In this document: positions 19,636 through 28,383 of the stretch, piece by piece
How positions within the stretch are numbered: the stretch's first letter is position 1
Layout of the letters: the number at the start of each line of letters is the position of its first letter
Source: Bacteroidaceae bacterium
GTDB taxonomy: Bacteria > Bacteroidota > Bacteroidia > Bacteroidales > Bacteroidaceae
DNA: 42,592 bases
NCBI GenBank assembly: GCA_021443335.1
Contig: JABUUE010000002.1
Location: forward strand, 20,363 to 62,954
Reading direction: 5' to 3'
Notes under the pieces: generated by a model
The model's input: the letters and a program-made list of their open reading frames with translations, nothing else
Databases searched by the model: none
What the model was told of the DNA's origin: nothing
Program-made: the position numbers and the translations under genes

Positions 19636-20010
19636 ATGAAAAAATCATTAATTATACTTACATTGCTTTTTACGGCTGTAAATTTTGTCTCCGCACAGGC
19701 TGAAATTAAGTTTGATGTATTGTCAAAGAATGTTGGAAATTTCAAAGAAGCTGACGCTGTTCAGACCGCGGTATATTCATTTACTAATGTAGGCAACCAG
19801 CCTTTAGTTATACAGCAGGCGACGGCAAGTTGCGGATGCACAGTTCCTGAATATACAAAAGCTCCTATCGCTCCAGGAGAAAAGGGACAGATAAAGGTTA
19901 CTTATAATGGTAAGGGCAAATTTCCTGGTCATTTCAAGAAAACTGTTACCGTACGCACTAACGGAAAGGTCGAGATGACACGTCTCTACATTGAAGGTGA
20001 GATGGAATAA
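19636..20010 (+). CDS. Exported DUF1573 family protein
   Basis: 124 residues. The start is the ATG at 19636 because it opens directly onto a signal peptide (MKKSLIILTLLFTAVNFVSA) and upstream in-frame codons would precede the transcription start. The mature part is a small Ig-like beta-sandwich with the hallmark SCGCTVPEYTKAPIAPGEKG of DUF1573. These small periplasmic proteins are very common in Bacteroidetes, and their function is unknown. The nudC-like gene starts 13 bp downstream, so both are likely on one transcript. Confidence 0.9.
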   Translation: MKKSLIILTLLFTAVNFVSAQAEIKFDVLSKNVGNFKEADAVQTAVYSFTNVGNQPLVIQQATASCGCTVPEYTKAPIAPGEKGQIKVTYNGKGKFPGHFKKTVTVRTNGKVEMTRLYIEGEME

Positions 20011-20023
20011 GGCAAGCTTTACC

Positions 20024-20590
20024 ATGAATCGGTATGATAGGCCTACATTGTTAGGCAATAAGGATATCCGCAGAACTGCAGAATTGGAGTACTTTGAAGA
20101 GTCGCACCAATTCTGCGGTTTTTGTGGTGGCCCGATGGTTGCTCCCGAGAATAATTCACGTAGTTGTACAAAATGCGGCAGACAGTTATGGCCTCGTTTG
20201 CAGCCAGCAGTCATCACCTTGGTTTCAAAAGGTGATGAGATTCTTTTGGTTCACGCCCATACTCTGCGCCCTGGTCTTTTCGGGTTGGTTGCCGGTTTTG
20301 TTGAAGTTTCTGAGAATTTAGAGGAAGCTGTGGAGCGTGAGATTATGGAAGAAACAGGCATAAAGGTCAAAAACATAAAGTATTTTGGTTCGCAATCGTG
20401 GCCTTTCCCAACAAATATTATGATTGGTTTTACGGCTGAATATGCGGGCGGTGAGATATGTCTTCAGAAAGATGAAATTGCCGAAGGAGGATGGTTCTCA
20501 ATTGATAATCTGCCGCAAATTCCACAAAAAGACTCTATTGCACGGCATTTAATTGATGATTTTCTTGCAAAAAAGAAAAATAAATCATAA
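20024..20590 (+). CDS. nudC: NudC-type NADH pyrophosphatase / Nudix hydrolase
   Basis: 188 residues, starting at the ATG at 20024 rather than an in-frame TTG at 19991 inside the preceding gene. A zinc ribbon (CGFCGG and CTKCGR, about residues 31-53) is followed by a Nudix domain. Its box is GFVEVSENLEEAVEREIMEE, continuing TGI, with the required Glu residues. The NudC signature SQSWPFP follows, as in SQPWPFPxS. It should hydrolyse NADH or NAD-capped RNA to NMN(H) plus AMP products. It is shorter than E. coli NudC (257 aa), lacking much of the N-terminal domain. Confidence 0.9.
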   Translation: MNRYDRPTLLGNKDIRRTAELEYFEESHQFCGFCGGPMVAPENNSRSCTKCGRQLWPRLQPAVITLVSKGDEILLVHAHTLRPGLFGLVAGFVEVSENLEEAVEREIMEETGIKVKNIKYFGSQSWPFPTNIMIGFTAEYAGGEICLQKDEIAEGGWFSIDNLPQIPQKDSIARHLIDDFLAKKKNKS

Positions 20591-20595
20591 TTTTG
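20564..20595 (+). promoter_or_regulatory. Promoter of the sigma factor gene
   Basis: CTTG (20564-20567), 20 nt, TAATTTTG (20588-20595), partly inside the 3' end of nudC. The ATG at 20678 leaves a leader of about 75 nt. Confidence 0.6.
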
Positions 20596-20677
20596 CACCG
20601 ATTATTAAAAACAATTACTTTACAACCTAACCTTACCGCCTATCGAAACATTCTTTACTTCAACAAAAAAGTAAATA

Positions 20678-21271
20678 ATGACAAATGATTTTGAATGCAT
20701 GACCAACGAGCAGTTGGCCGTGTTGTATTCCAAAGGTAATAATGACGCTTTTGACACGTTATTGGATCGTGTTAAAGGTGATGTTTTTTCATATATACTT
20801 GTTATTGTTCATAATAAGGAATTGGCGGAAGATGTTTTCCAAGACACTTTTATAAAGATTATTACACGCTTACAAGAAGGCAAATACAACGATTCTGGTA
20901 AATTCACTTCTTGGGCTATTCGCATCGCCCATAACTCTATTTTAGACATCTTCCGAAAGCAGAAGACGCAGAATATCTTTGATCCTAATTATGGAGATGA
21001 TATGACTCGTTTCAGTCAGTCTCTCTATGATGATTCAAAAGAACGCAACATTGTTCATGGGCAAGTGCTCTCAGATGTTAAAAGACTGATGATGCAACTT
21101 CCTGAATCACAGCGTGAGGTTGTCTATATGCGTTGTTTTCAAGATATATCATTCAAGGAAATTGCGGAAATCACAGGCGTGAGCATTAACACTGCCCTTG
21201 GTCGCATGCGTTATGGCATAATAAATATGCGCAAGATGGCAAAACAGCATAATGTAATGCTTGATATTTAA
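20678..21271 (+). CDS. Sigma-70 family (ECF-type) RNA polymerase sigma factor
   Basis: 197 residues with only sigma regions 2 and 4, as in the ECF group. Region 2 is around residues 25-75 (AEDVFQDTFIKIITRL, then FTSWAIRIAHNSILDIFRK). Region 4 is around 140-190 (LPESQREVVYMRCFQDISFK and a helix-turn-helix EIAEITGVSINTALGRMRYG). No FecR-like anti-sigma gene is adjacent; instead comF follows after 11 bp, so the regulon cannot be inferred from context. The -7 box upstream fits the housekeeping consensus. Confidence 0.92.
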   Translation: MTNDFECMTNEQLAVLYSKGNNDAFDTLLDRVKGDVFSYILVIVHNKELAEDVFQDTFIKIITRLQEGKYNDSGKFTSWAIRIAHNSILDIFRKQKTQNIFDPNYGDDMTRFSQSLYDDSKERNIVHGQVLSDVKRLMMQLPESQREVVYMRCFQDISFKEIAEITGVSINTALGRMRYGIINMRKMAKQHNVMLDI

Positions 21272-21282
21272 ACGAAAATGTG

Positions 21283-21981
21283 ATGTCCCCGTTATATCGT
21301 ATTTTAGAATTCTTGTTTCCCCGCTACTGTCCAGTATGTGGGGAACGTTTGTCTATAACAGAGCAGCATCTATGTGTCTTATGTCTGGTGAATTTACCTA
21401 TGACTAAGTTGTGTGGCGACCCATATAACAAGTTGATGGACAAGTTCTTATTAAAGATTGATATAAAGAGAGCAAGCGCTTTGATGCGTTATGTCCCGGG
21501 TAGTCCAAATACCAATATTGTTAAGAAAATCAAATACAAGGATGGACAGACGCTTGCTGTCTATATGGGTAGAATGATGGCTGAGACACATGCACCTTTT
21601 GGCTTCTTCAATGGGATAGATTTGATAATACCTGTTCCTTTAACAAGAAAAAGACGAAACCACAGAGGATACAATCAGACGGAATTGCTAGCAAAAGGAG
21701 TTAGTGAAATAACCAATATTCCTATAGATAATGTGTCTGTTGTGCGCCGACAATGGAAAGTTTCACAAACTCAACTGAATGTGATGCAGCGTAGTGAGAA
21801 TGTAAAGGATGCTTTTGACTGTGTCAAACCAGAAAATCTCAATGGAAAACACATTTTGTTGATTGATGATGTCGTTACCACAGGATCAACTCTTCTTTCT
21901 CTTGCAGATAGCATTGTGGCCAAGACAAGCGATGTGAAGTTCAGTATCCTCACTTTGGCAATTACAGCGGAAATAGCATAA
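21283..21981 (+). CDS. comF: ComF family phosphoribosyltransferase-like protein
   Basis: 232 residues; ATG at 21283 preferred to an adjacent in-frame GTG at 21280. The N-terminus has a four-cysteine zinc site (CPVCGERL ... CVLC). The rest is a type I PRTase fold with RKRRNHRGYNQTELLAKG and the PRPP-binding loop ILLIDDVVTTGSTL. ComF proteins are linked to natural transformation (ssDNA handling) in Gram-positive and Haemophilus systems; in Bacteroidetes the role is not established. It lies 11 bp after the sigma factor gene, almost certainly in the same transcript. Confidence 0.9.
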   Translation: MSPLYRILEFLFPRYCPVCGERLSITEQHLCVLCLVNLPMTKLCGDPYNKLMDKFLLKIDIKRASALMRYVPGSPNTNIVKKIKYKDGQTLAVYMGRMMAETHAPFGFFNGIDLIIPVPLTRKRRNHRGYNQTELLAKGVSEITNIPIDNVSVVRRQWKVSQTQLNVMQRSENVKDAFDCVKPENLNGKHILLIDDVVTTGSTLLSLADSIVAKTSDVKFSILTLAITAEIA

Positions 21982-21987
21982 TCCTCA

Positions 21988-22053
21988 GGTAAAATAAAAT
22001 CCCAGCTATTGTAGAGTAGTGGTAAAATAAAATCCCAACCACTGAAAAGTAGT
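21988..22053. repeat. 33-bp tandem duplication between comF and tRNA-Arg
   Basis: Two units of 33 bp (21988-22020 and 22021-22053) both beginning GGTAAAATAAAATCCCA. Only the second unit folds into a hairpin. Confidence 0.85.
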
Positions 22054-22058
22054 TGGGA
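22021..22058 (-). terminator. Terminator downstream of tRNA-Arg
   Basis: Stem TCCCAACCACT (22033-22043) with AGTAGTTGGGA (22048-22058), one mismatch and a GAAA loop. On the minus strand it is followed by TTTTATTTTACC. It lies 6 bp beyond the 3' end of the tRNA. Confidence 0.75.
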
Positions 22059-22064
22059 ATGTTG

Positions 22065-22138
22065 TGACTCCGACAGGATTCAAACCTGTAACCTTCTGAT
22101 CCGTAGTCAGATGCTCTATTCAGTTGAGCTACGGAGCC
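22065..22138 (-). tRNA. tRNA-Arg (anticodon ACG)
   Basis: 74-nt cloverleaf on the minus strand. Acceptor GGCTCCG pairs with CGGAGTC; D arm GCTC/GAGC; anticodon stem TCTGA/TCAGA with loop CTACGGA giving anticodon ACG; T arm ACAGG-TTTGAAT-CCTGT. The discriminator base is A and CCA is not encoded. Confidence 0.97.
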
Positions 22139-22159
22139 ATCCATTTCGTTTTGCGGCTG

Positions 22160-22167
22160 CAAAGGTA
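22160..22167 (-). promoter_or_regulatory. -7 element of the tRNA-Arg promoter
   Basis: Minus-strand TACCTTTG ends 22 nt upstream of the tRNA 5' end. The -33 box is weak. A GTTTTT...AAAAAC palindrome lies just upstream. Confidence 0.55.
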
Positions 22168-22208
22168 CGATGTTTTTATGAAAAACAGGTAAATGTTTTC
22201 TGACTATT

Positions 22209-24290
22209 TTATTTTTTTATATGCTTATGTTGATACTTGTCAAATGTCGCTTTTATACCGGCAATGAGCCAAACTCCCGGTTGCCTGACATTTCCGTAAT
22301 CAATATATTGTTTGCAGAACAGATTGTTTGCCTCCAAGAAGATATTGTAGCGGGAGAAAGAATAGTCTATACGCATGTCAAAAATGGAGTAGGGGGAATA
22401 GTTGTCCTTCCTTCCATCAGCATCAACATAACTCCCCACTCTGTCCTGAAAACGATAGAAGATGGACATGTTTAAGTTTGGAATCGGTTGCAGATTTAAA
22501 CTTGCGACAACCTTGTGCCTGATGTATTCCAGAGAATAAAGACTTAGTGTGCTTTCATCCTCCCTTTTGTCTTGGTGGATGTAATTGTATCCGACGCTTA
22601 TTTGTTTTAGTACTTTCTGATTTGGTATGATTTTCTGCAGGTTCAGTCGGCTGTTGAGTTCCACTCCAATGCTGTTAATCTTGGTATGGTTGACAGATTG
22701 CCATACAGCGCTGTCACCTAATCTGGTATCAAGAATCCAGTCAATCATATTTTTACCGCGGTTGCTGTACAGGCTTATTGATGCTGTTCCAAGCTGTGAC
22801 GCATATTTCGCACCTATTTCAAATGCTGACATTTCTTCGGGAAGAAGATTTTTGTCTGCAGCATGTCCATCAACCTTATAGTAAAGTTCCGTGTATGATG
22901 GCAGTCGCATGGAGGTGTTCCAGGAAGCATAGATTTTCCAGTGCCGAGCAATCTGGAAGGCTGCGTCGATACCAGGATAAATGTGATAAGGCATTTTGTT
23001 CCAGGTGTTACGGAGAGCCATGAATCCAGCGGAGATGTTCAGCCATTTGTAGTTGACATTGTGTTCGATGGTCCAAGAAATGTTAGTCCGATTTATTCCG
23101 TACTTATAGTAACGGTCGGTGTCTGGGATTTTGTGTGTTCCAGAGATTGGCTCACCAAGGTTTCCGCTTAACAAGTCTTCGTTTTTCAGTTCAAAGCCTG
23201 CAGTTGTGCGACCAAGTATCCAGTCAAACCAGACATTGATATTTGCGCCAAGGATGTCTGTTCTGTTATAGTTGGGGTTTGATATGCCACGTTGCCATGA
23301 ATAACAATCATTGTTTTGCTGCCAGAACATGGCTGGTCTTATGTGAAACGATTTTATCGGAATATCAGCTTGAATATTCGCATACATCTTGTCGGTGCGT
23401 TCATACTGCTCATCACTTCCAAGTCCGTAAGATGTGGATGACCCCCATCTTTTTTTTGCAAATCCGAACGCCCAGTCGAGAAACTTCCAATTACCTTGAT
23501 AGAATAGTTTCCCGCTCTCGTAGTCGTTGTTTAGATTGCCTTTCTTTGAACGGTTGAAGCCGTCAGAGCGGGAGTAAGAGCCTGAAATGTTGTTGTATAT
23601 TGAGGAGAAGAGTGTCGGGATGGGGATTGCTGCTCCTGCACTCAGATAACCAAAAGAGCCACCTTCAAGGTGTATGTCGCCCTTATCTATGATATTTAGT
23701 TTCTTTGTGACAATGTTGATTGCACCAAGAAGGGATTGCGCCCCATAAGCGCGTGCGGCAGGTCCTTCAAGAATTTCTACTCTCTCTATTTCAGACAATT
23801 GGACTGGCAGGTCCAAAGCGTTATGCGCGGTTTGGGGGTCAGAAATGCAAATTCCGTTTAACAGGATAGCGATATGTTCGCTTGTACCACCTCTTATGGA
23901 AATGTCCGTCTGCGCTCCCATTGGCGCTCTTTGCCTCACATCCACTCCTGCACAGAGTTTCAGAAGGCCGTTAACACTTTGCACCGCCGCACATTCTAAG
24001 TCTTTTGCCTGCAGTACAGTTACCATTCTCGCCGCTTGTCCTGCGGATAGCGGAGCGCGTGTGCCCGAGACTTCCACCTCGATTAGGTCAAACTCTTTGT
24101 CTGTCGGAATGGTGTCGTTGTCGGCGCGGAATATTTCGATGCTTATGCCCGACGCTTTCGCGTTGTTGGCGGTGGCAACTGATAATACTCCGACAATCAC
24201 AATCTTTCCAAGACACGCAAAAAGAGCATACTTTTTACGAGTGAAGCGCTTGAATTTCAGCACCTCGCGCTTGAAGTAGTAATTGTTCAT
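22209..24290 (-). CDS. TonB-dependent outer-membrane receptor (BtuB/cobalamin-receptor-like)
   Basis: 693 residues: plug domain (about 65-190; DISIRGGTSEHIAILLNG, IERVEILEGPAARAYGAQS) followed by a 22-strand barrel ending in an aromatic-rich C-terminus. It lacks the carboxypeptidase-like extension of SusC proteins, so it is a siderophore/vitamin-type receptor rather than a glycan importer; size and plug are most like BtuB-type proteins. The N-terminus is unusual: about 20 basic and aromatic residues (NNYYFKREVLKFKRFTRKKY) precede the hydrophobic signal core, resembling an extended signal peptide. There is no cobalamin riboswitch upstream, only a tandem repeat. Ligand assignment is therefore tentative. 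Confidence 0.85.
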   Translation of the reverse strand: MNNYYFKREVLKFKRFTRKKYALFACLGKIVIVGVLSVATANNAKASGISIEIFRADNDTIPTDKEFDLIEVEVSGTRAPLSAGQAARMVTVLQAKDLECAAVQSVNGLLKLCAGVDVRQRAPMGAQTDISIRGGTSEHIAILLNGICISDPQTAHNALDLPVQLSEIERVEILEGPAARAYGAQSLLGAINIVTKKLNIIDKGDIHLEGGSFGYLSAGAAIPIPTLFSSIYNNISGSYSRSDGFNRSKKGNLNNDYESGKLFYQGNWKFLDWAFGFAKKRWGSSTSYGLGSDEQYERTDKMYANIQADIPIKSFHIRPAMFWQQNNDCYSWQRGISNPNYNRTDILGANINVWFDWILGRTTAGFELKNEDLLSGNLGEPISGTHKIPDTDRYYKYGINRTNISWTIEHNVNYKWLNISAGFMALRNTWNKMPYHIYPGIDAAFQIARHWKIYASWNTSMRLPSYTELYYKVDGHAADKNLLPEEMSAFEIGAKYASQLGTASISLYSNRGKNMIDWILDTRLGDSAVWQSVNHTKINSIGVELNSRLNLQKIIPNQKVLKQISVGYNYIHQDKREDESTLSLYSLEYIRHKVVASLNLQPIPNLNMSIFYRFQDRVGSYVDADGRKDNYSPYSIFDMRIDYSFSRYNIFLEANNLFCKQYIDYGNVRQPGVWLIAGIKATFDKYQHKHIKK

Positions 24291-24321
24291 TGTTTGTTAA
24301 TGTAAGTATCTTTTATTAAGT

Positions 24322-24408
24322 GAATTTACTTACAGTTATGTTGAGTATTTTACTTACAAGTTATACTGAGTAATTTACTTACTGTTATGTTGAGTATTTT
24401 ACTTACTC
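24322..24408. repeat. AT-rich tandem repeat (about 21-25 bp units) between pyrF and the TonB receptor
   Basis: Four units with the shared core GAGTA(T/A)TTTACTTAC: 24322-24342 (degenerate), 24343-24367, 24368-24391 and 24392-24408. The last unit includes the final codons and stop of pyrF (stop at 24399-24401). The array fills the upstream region of the TonB receptor gene. Confidence 0.85.
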
Positions 24409-25214
24409 AAGACAGCTGCCATTTGGTCTGCAACTTTTTTTGCAGCCTCTCTGGCTTTTTCCGCAAAGTCCTCACCGTTAGACGCATAGATTATTCCGCG
24501 TGATGAGTTTACGAGCAGTCCGCAATCTTTTGTCATGCCATATTTGCACACCTCTTCAAGGGAACCTCCCTGCGCTCCAACTCCTGGAACAAGAAGGAAT
24601 GCGTTTGGAGCAACCTTGCGGATGTCTTCAAACATTTTACCTTGTGTTGCACCAACTACGAACATCAGATTATCATCGTTACCCCATTGCTGGCTTCGTT
24701 TGATTACCTTCTCAAACAGTCGTTCTGTTCCGTCTGTCGTAAACTGGAAATCCTGTGAGCCTTTGTTGCTTGTCAGGGCAAGGAGAATAACCCATTTGCC
24801 TTCATATTGTAGGAATGGAGTGACAGAATCCTCACCCATATAAGGCGCAACAGTAAGAGCGTCAACATCATAAGTCTCAAAGAATGTGCGCGCATACATT
24901 GTTGAAGTGTTGCCAATGTCGCCGCGCTTGGCGTCAGCTATGACAAGGTGGTTAGGGTAGTTTTGCTTTAAGTACTCAACTGTTTTCTCAAAACTGATTA
25001 ATCCTTTCACGCCCTCACACTCATAGAAAGCGAGGTTTGGCTTGTAGGCTACGCAATAATCAGCGGTAGCGTCGATGATAGCCTTGTTAAACTCGAATAT
25101 CGGGTCTTCCTTGTCAAGGAGATGCTGTGGCAGTTTCTTTATGTCTGGGTCAAGACCAACACAGAGGAAGTTCTTTTTTGAGAATATTTGTGAGATGAGT
25201 TCTTTGCGATTCAT
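24399..25214 (-). CDS. pyrF: Orotidine 5'-phosphate decarboxylase
   Basis: 271 residues, the long form of the enzyme. It decarboxylates OMP to UMP in pyrimidine synthesis. The catalytic lysine/aspartate motif [15 protein letters not shown] is clear, with FLCVGLDPD near the N-terminus and the phosphate loop region [10 protein letters not shown] near the C-terminus. It follows prfA by 30 bp in the run menG-aroE-purM-prfA-pyrF, so it is probably operonic. Its last codons lie inside a tandem repeat. Confidence 0.97.
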   Translation of the reverse strand: MNRKELISQIFSKKNFLCVGLDPDIKKLPQHLLDKEDPIFEFNKAIIDATADYCVAYKPNLAFYECEGVKGLISFEKTVEYLKQNYPNHLVIADAKRGDIGNTSTMYARTFFETYDVDALTVAPYMGEDSVTPFLQYEGKWVILLALTSNKGSQDFQFTTDGTERLFEKVIKRSQQWGNDDNLMFVVGATQGKMFEDIRKVAPNAFLLVPGVGAQGGSLEEVCKYGMTKDCGLLVNSSRGIIYASNGEDFAEKAREAAKKVADQMAAVLSK

Positions 25215-25224
25215 AATAAGTTTC

Positions 25225-25244
25225 TTTTAGGTAGGTTCTATAAA
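25225..25244. repeat. Short dispersed element, copy 2
   Basis: The reverse strand reads TTTATAGAACCTACCTAAAA, one base different from 17631-17650. It fills most of the 30-bp prfA-pyrF gap and abuts the prfA stop codon. Confidence 0.5.
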
Positions 25245-26357
25245 TTACAATTCCGCTTCCTTCATTCTTTCGGTGTTTTCCGCAACGGTAAGTGCGTCAA
25301 TCATTGCCTGAATGTCGCCGCCCAAGAAACCTTGAAGGTCGTGGGTTGTGTAGCCGATACGATGGTCAGTCACTCGACCTTGAGGGAAGTTATATGTGCG
25401 GATTTTTGCGCTGCGGTCGCCTGTTGATACGAGCGTCTTACGGCGACTTGCTATGTCGTCAACATATTTCTGATGTTCTTTGTCGTAGATAAAAGTATAA
25501 AGTCTTGAGAGCGCGCGCTCCTTGTTCTTTGGCTGGTCGCGGGTTTCAGTACATTCTATGAGAATTTCTTCTACAACGCCAGTGTTAGGGTTTTTCCAGT
25601 TGTATCTCAAACGAACTCCCGATTCTACCTTGTTCACATTCTGACCGCCGGCACCTGAAGAACGGAAAGTGTCCCATTTTATCTCGCCCTCGTTGATGTT
25701 CACCTCAAACTTGTCTGCTTCAGGCAAAACGGCTACTGTTGCTGCCGATGTCTGCATACGACCGTTTGATTCTGTGACAGGTACACGCTGAACACGGTGA
25801 ACACCAGACTCGTATTTGAGAATGCCATAAACACCTTCACCGCTAACGGCAAAGTCAATCTCCTTGAAACCACCCACTGTTCCTTCCGAAACACTTGTGA
25901 TGGAAAGGTTCCAACCTTTTGAGTCACAGAATCGTTTGTACATGTTGAAGAGGTCGCCAGCGAAAAGACAAGCCTCGTCACCACCGGTTCCAGCGCGTAT
26001 TTCCATCTCTACATTCTTCGCATCCTCTGGGTCTTTTGGTACAAGAAGTATTTTGATTTCCTCTTCCAGTTGAGGCTGCAATTCTTCGTTTATCTGCAAC
26101 TCCTCTCTCGCCATTTCTTTCATGTCGGGGTCGCTCTCGTTGGTGATAATGTCTTTTGCCTCGGCGATGGAGTTCAAGCAGTTTATATATCTCTTACGCG
26201 CGTTCATAATATCACCAAGTTCCTTCCACTCTCGTGTCAGTTTCACATATCTTTCTTGGTCAGATATTACGCTTGGGTCGGTTATAAGTGTTGAAACTTC
26301 CTCATAGCGCGCTTCGAGTCCTTCAAGTTTTTCTAGTATGCTGTTTTTGTCTGCCAT
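25245..26357 (-). CDS. prfA: Peptide chain release factor 1
   Basis: 370 residues, the normal length. It terminates translation at UAA and UAG. The GGQ motif is present in FRSSGAGGQNVNKVES, and the RF1 codon-recognition PxT motif appears as PVT in VQRVPVTESNGRMQTSAATV. It is 54 bp after purM and 30 bp before pyrF on the same strand. Confidence 0.97.
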   Translation of the reverse strand: MADKNSILEKLEGLEARYEEVSTLITDPSVISDQERYVKLTREWKELGDIMNARKRYINCLNSIAEAKDIITNESDPDMKEMAREELQINEELQPQLEEEIKILLVPKDPEDAKNVEMEIRAGTGGDEACLFAGDLFNMYKRFCDSKGWNLSITSVSEGTVGGFKEIDFAVSGEGVYGILKYESGVHRVQRVPVTESNGRMQTSAATVAVLPEADKFEVNINEGEIKWDTFRSSGAGGQNVNKVESGVRLRYNWKNPNTGVVEEILIECTETRDQPKNKERALSRLYTFIYDKEHQKYVDDIASRRKTLVSTGDRSAKIRTYNFPQGRVTDHRIGYTTHDLQGFLGGDIQAMIDALTVAENTERMKEAEL

Positions 26358-26411
26358 AGTTTAAGTAGTTTGTCAATGGTACAAGGTTTTCAGTAAGTTG
26401 ATAAACCCACC

Positions 26412-27581
26412 TTAATATTCAAATGTTCCAAATTCGCTGTTGATTGTCAAGCCTTTGCAGCCTTCTTCAATTCGTCCGATAATCTGGGCGTCGATGTTGA
26501 AACTCTTGCTTATTTCAATAACCTTCTCCGCATTCTCCGGGTTAAGATAAACCTCAAGGCGGTGTCCCATGTTGAAGACTTTGTACATCTCTTTCCAGTC
26601 GGTTTTGCTTTGCTCCTGAATTGTCTTGAACAGTGGTGGAACGGGGAAAAGATTGTCTTTGACGACATGGCAATTCTCGCCCACGAAATGCAGAACCTTT
26701 GTCTGCGCGCCTCCTGAGCAGTGAACCATACCATGTATTTCCGAGCGCATCTCGTCAAGAAGTTTCTTTACAACAGGAGCGTAGGTGCGGGTAGGGGAGA
26801 GCACTAATAGACCGGCGTTTATCGGCGAGCCTTCCACCTCGTCTGTCAGTTTCAGACCTCCAGAATAAACAAGGTCGCTTGGCACCTCATTGTCAAAGCT
26901 TTCCGGATATTTGTTTGCGAGATATTTTGAGAAGACATCGTGGCGTGCGGATGTCAGACCGTTGCTTCCCATTCCGCCATTGTACGATTTCTCGTATTTG
27001 GCTTGACCGTAAGAAGCAAGTCCCACGATTACGTCTCCCGGGCGAATGTTTGCATTGTCGATGACATCGCTGCGCTTCATGCGGCAAGTGACGGTGGAGT
27101 CAACAATTATTGTTCGTACCAAGTCGCCGACATCAGCAGTCTCACCGCCGGTAGCATAAACGCCGACACCCATCTCGCGGAGTTCTGCAAGAAGTTCGTC
27201 GGTGCCGTTGATTATGGAAGAAATAACCTCTCCCGGCACTTTGAGTTTGTTGCGTCCTATCGTGCTTGAAACAAGAATGTTGTCGGTGGCGCCTACGCAA
27301 AGCAGGTCGTCAATGTTCATTATCAGCGCATCTTGCGCAATTCCTTTCCATACAGAAAGGTCGCCTGTCTCTTTCCAATATAGATAGGCAAGAGAAGATT
27401 TCGTGCCTGCACCGTCGGCGTGCATAATGTTACAGTATTCGGGGTCGCCGCCAAGAATGTCTGGGATAATCTTGCAGAAGGCTTTTGGATAAAGTCCCTT
27501 GTCAATGTTTTTTATTGCATTGTGAACATCTTCTTTTGCCGCTGACACGCCGCGCAGCATGTATCTGTTAGTTTCCGCCAT
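26412..27581 (-). CDS. purM: Phosphoribosylformylglycinamidine cyclo-ligase (AIR synthase)
   Basis: 389 residues. It makes aminoimidazole ribonucleotide in purine synthesis. PurM-like motifs include HADGAGTKSSLAY, the MNIDDLLCVGA stretch and YATGGETADVGDL, ahead of the C-terminal AIRS domain with GMVHCSGGAQTKVLHF. It is somewhat longer than E. coli PurM (345 aa), as I recall for Bacteroidetes forms. It sits 37 bp after aroE and 54 bp before prfA. An alternative would be another AIRS-family ATP enzyme, but the overall match is good. Confidence 0.92.
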   Translation of the reverse strand: MAETNRYMLRGVSAAKEDVHNAIKNIDKGLYPKAFCKIIPDILGGDPEYCNIMHADGAGTKSSLAYLYWKETGDLSVWKGIAQDALIMNIDDLLCVGATDNILVSSTIGRNKLKVPGEVISSIINGTDELLAELREMGVGVYATGGETADVGDLVRTIIVDSTVTCRMKRSDVIDNANIRPGDVIVGLASYGQAKYEKSYNGGMGSNGLTSARHDVFSKYLANKYPESFDNEVPSDLVYSGGLKLTDEVEGSPINAGLLVLSPTRTYAPVVKKLLDEMRSEIHGMVHCSGGAQTKVLHFVGENCHVVKDNLFPVPPLFKTIQEQSKTDWKEMYKVFNMGHRLEVYLNPENAEKVIEISKSFNIDAQIIGRIEEGCKGLTINSEFGTFEY

Positions 27582-27618
27582 ATTCTATGTTAGAATTTAT
27601 TTTGTGTTTTATATCGGT

Positions 27619-28368
27619 TTATTTTCTTGTTCCATTCCAAAATTCCCAACTTGCAAATGCTTGTAACAGAAGCATTTCAAGTCCGTTCTTCACCTTTGCG
27701 CCGTATTTTGCGCCCTTTCTCATAAAGAGAGTCTGGTCGGGATTGTAAATCAAGTCGTACAAGATGGTGTGATTGTCCATAGCCTCATAAGGTAGGTTTG
27801 GACACTGGTCGCTGTGAGGGAACATTCCGCAAGGCGTGCAATTCACGATTACATTATATTCCTTAACGACTTCCGGCGTTATTGTCTCGTATTGTATTGT
27901 GCCTGGACGCTGGTAACGGCTTACGAATACGGGCTCAACACCAAGTTGTTTCAGGCTATAGGCTATAGCTTTCGACGCTCCGCCTGTGCCGAGAACAAGT
28001 GCTTTCTTATGGTATGGCATGAGCATTGGCTTTATGCTTTCGGTGAAGCCGATGACATCGCTGTTGAAACCCAACAGCTGTGTCTTGCCGCCTTTTGTCT
28101 CCACCTTTATCACATTCACAGCCCCGATAGCTCTTGCTTCTGGACTTACCTGGTCAAGAAATTGCATCACCTTCTCCTTGTATGGGATGGTGACATTCAA
28201 TCCTTTGAGTTCCGGGTTCATTGCAAGAACCTCAAGAAAATCATCAATCGAAGGCATCTCGAAGTTGATGTATTCTGCATTAATGTGTTCATTTTCAAAC
28301 TTCTCGTTGAAGTAGCTAATTGAAAATGAGTGACCTAATGGATAACCTATAAGTCCGTACTTGTCCAT
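27619..28368 (-). CDS. aroE: Shikimate dehydrogenase
   Basis: 249 residues. It reduces 3-dehydroshikimate with NADPH in aromatic amino acid synthesis. The substrate-site motif GYPLGHSFS and the catalytic lysine motif NVTIPYKEKV are present. The Rossmann loop reads LVLGTGGASKAIAYSLKQLG and the C-terminal NGLEMLLLQA is typical. It is 32 bp after menG on the same strand. Confidence 0.96.
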   Translation of the reverse strand: MDKYGLIGYPLGHSFSISYFNEKFENEHINAEYINFEMPSIDDFLEVLAMNPELKGLNVTIPYKEKVMQFLDQVSPEARAIGAVNVIKVETKGGKTQLLGFNSDVIGFTESIKPMLMPYHKKALVLGTGGASKAIAYSLKQLGVEPVFVSRYQRPGTIQYETITPEVVKEYNVIVNCTPCGMFPHSDQCPNLPYEAMDNHTILYDLIYNPDQTLFMRKGAKYGAKVKNGLEMLLLQAFASWEFWNGTRK

Positions 28369-28383
28369 AGTTCTTTTATATTT

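Noticed and set aside
24291..24398. Cobalamin riboswitch before the BtuB-like receptor
   Set aside because: Only 108 bp of AT-rich tandem repeat; no B12-box-like sequence is visible.
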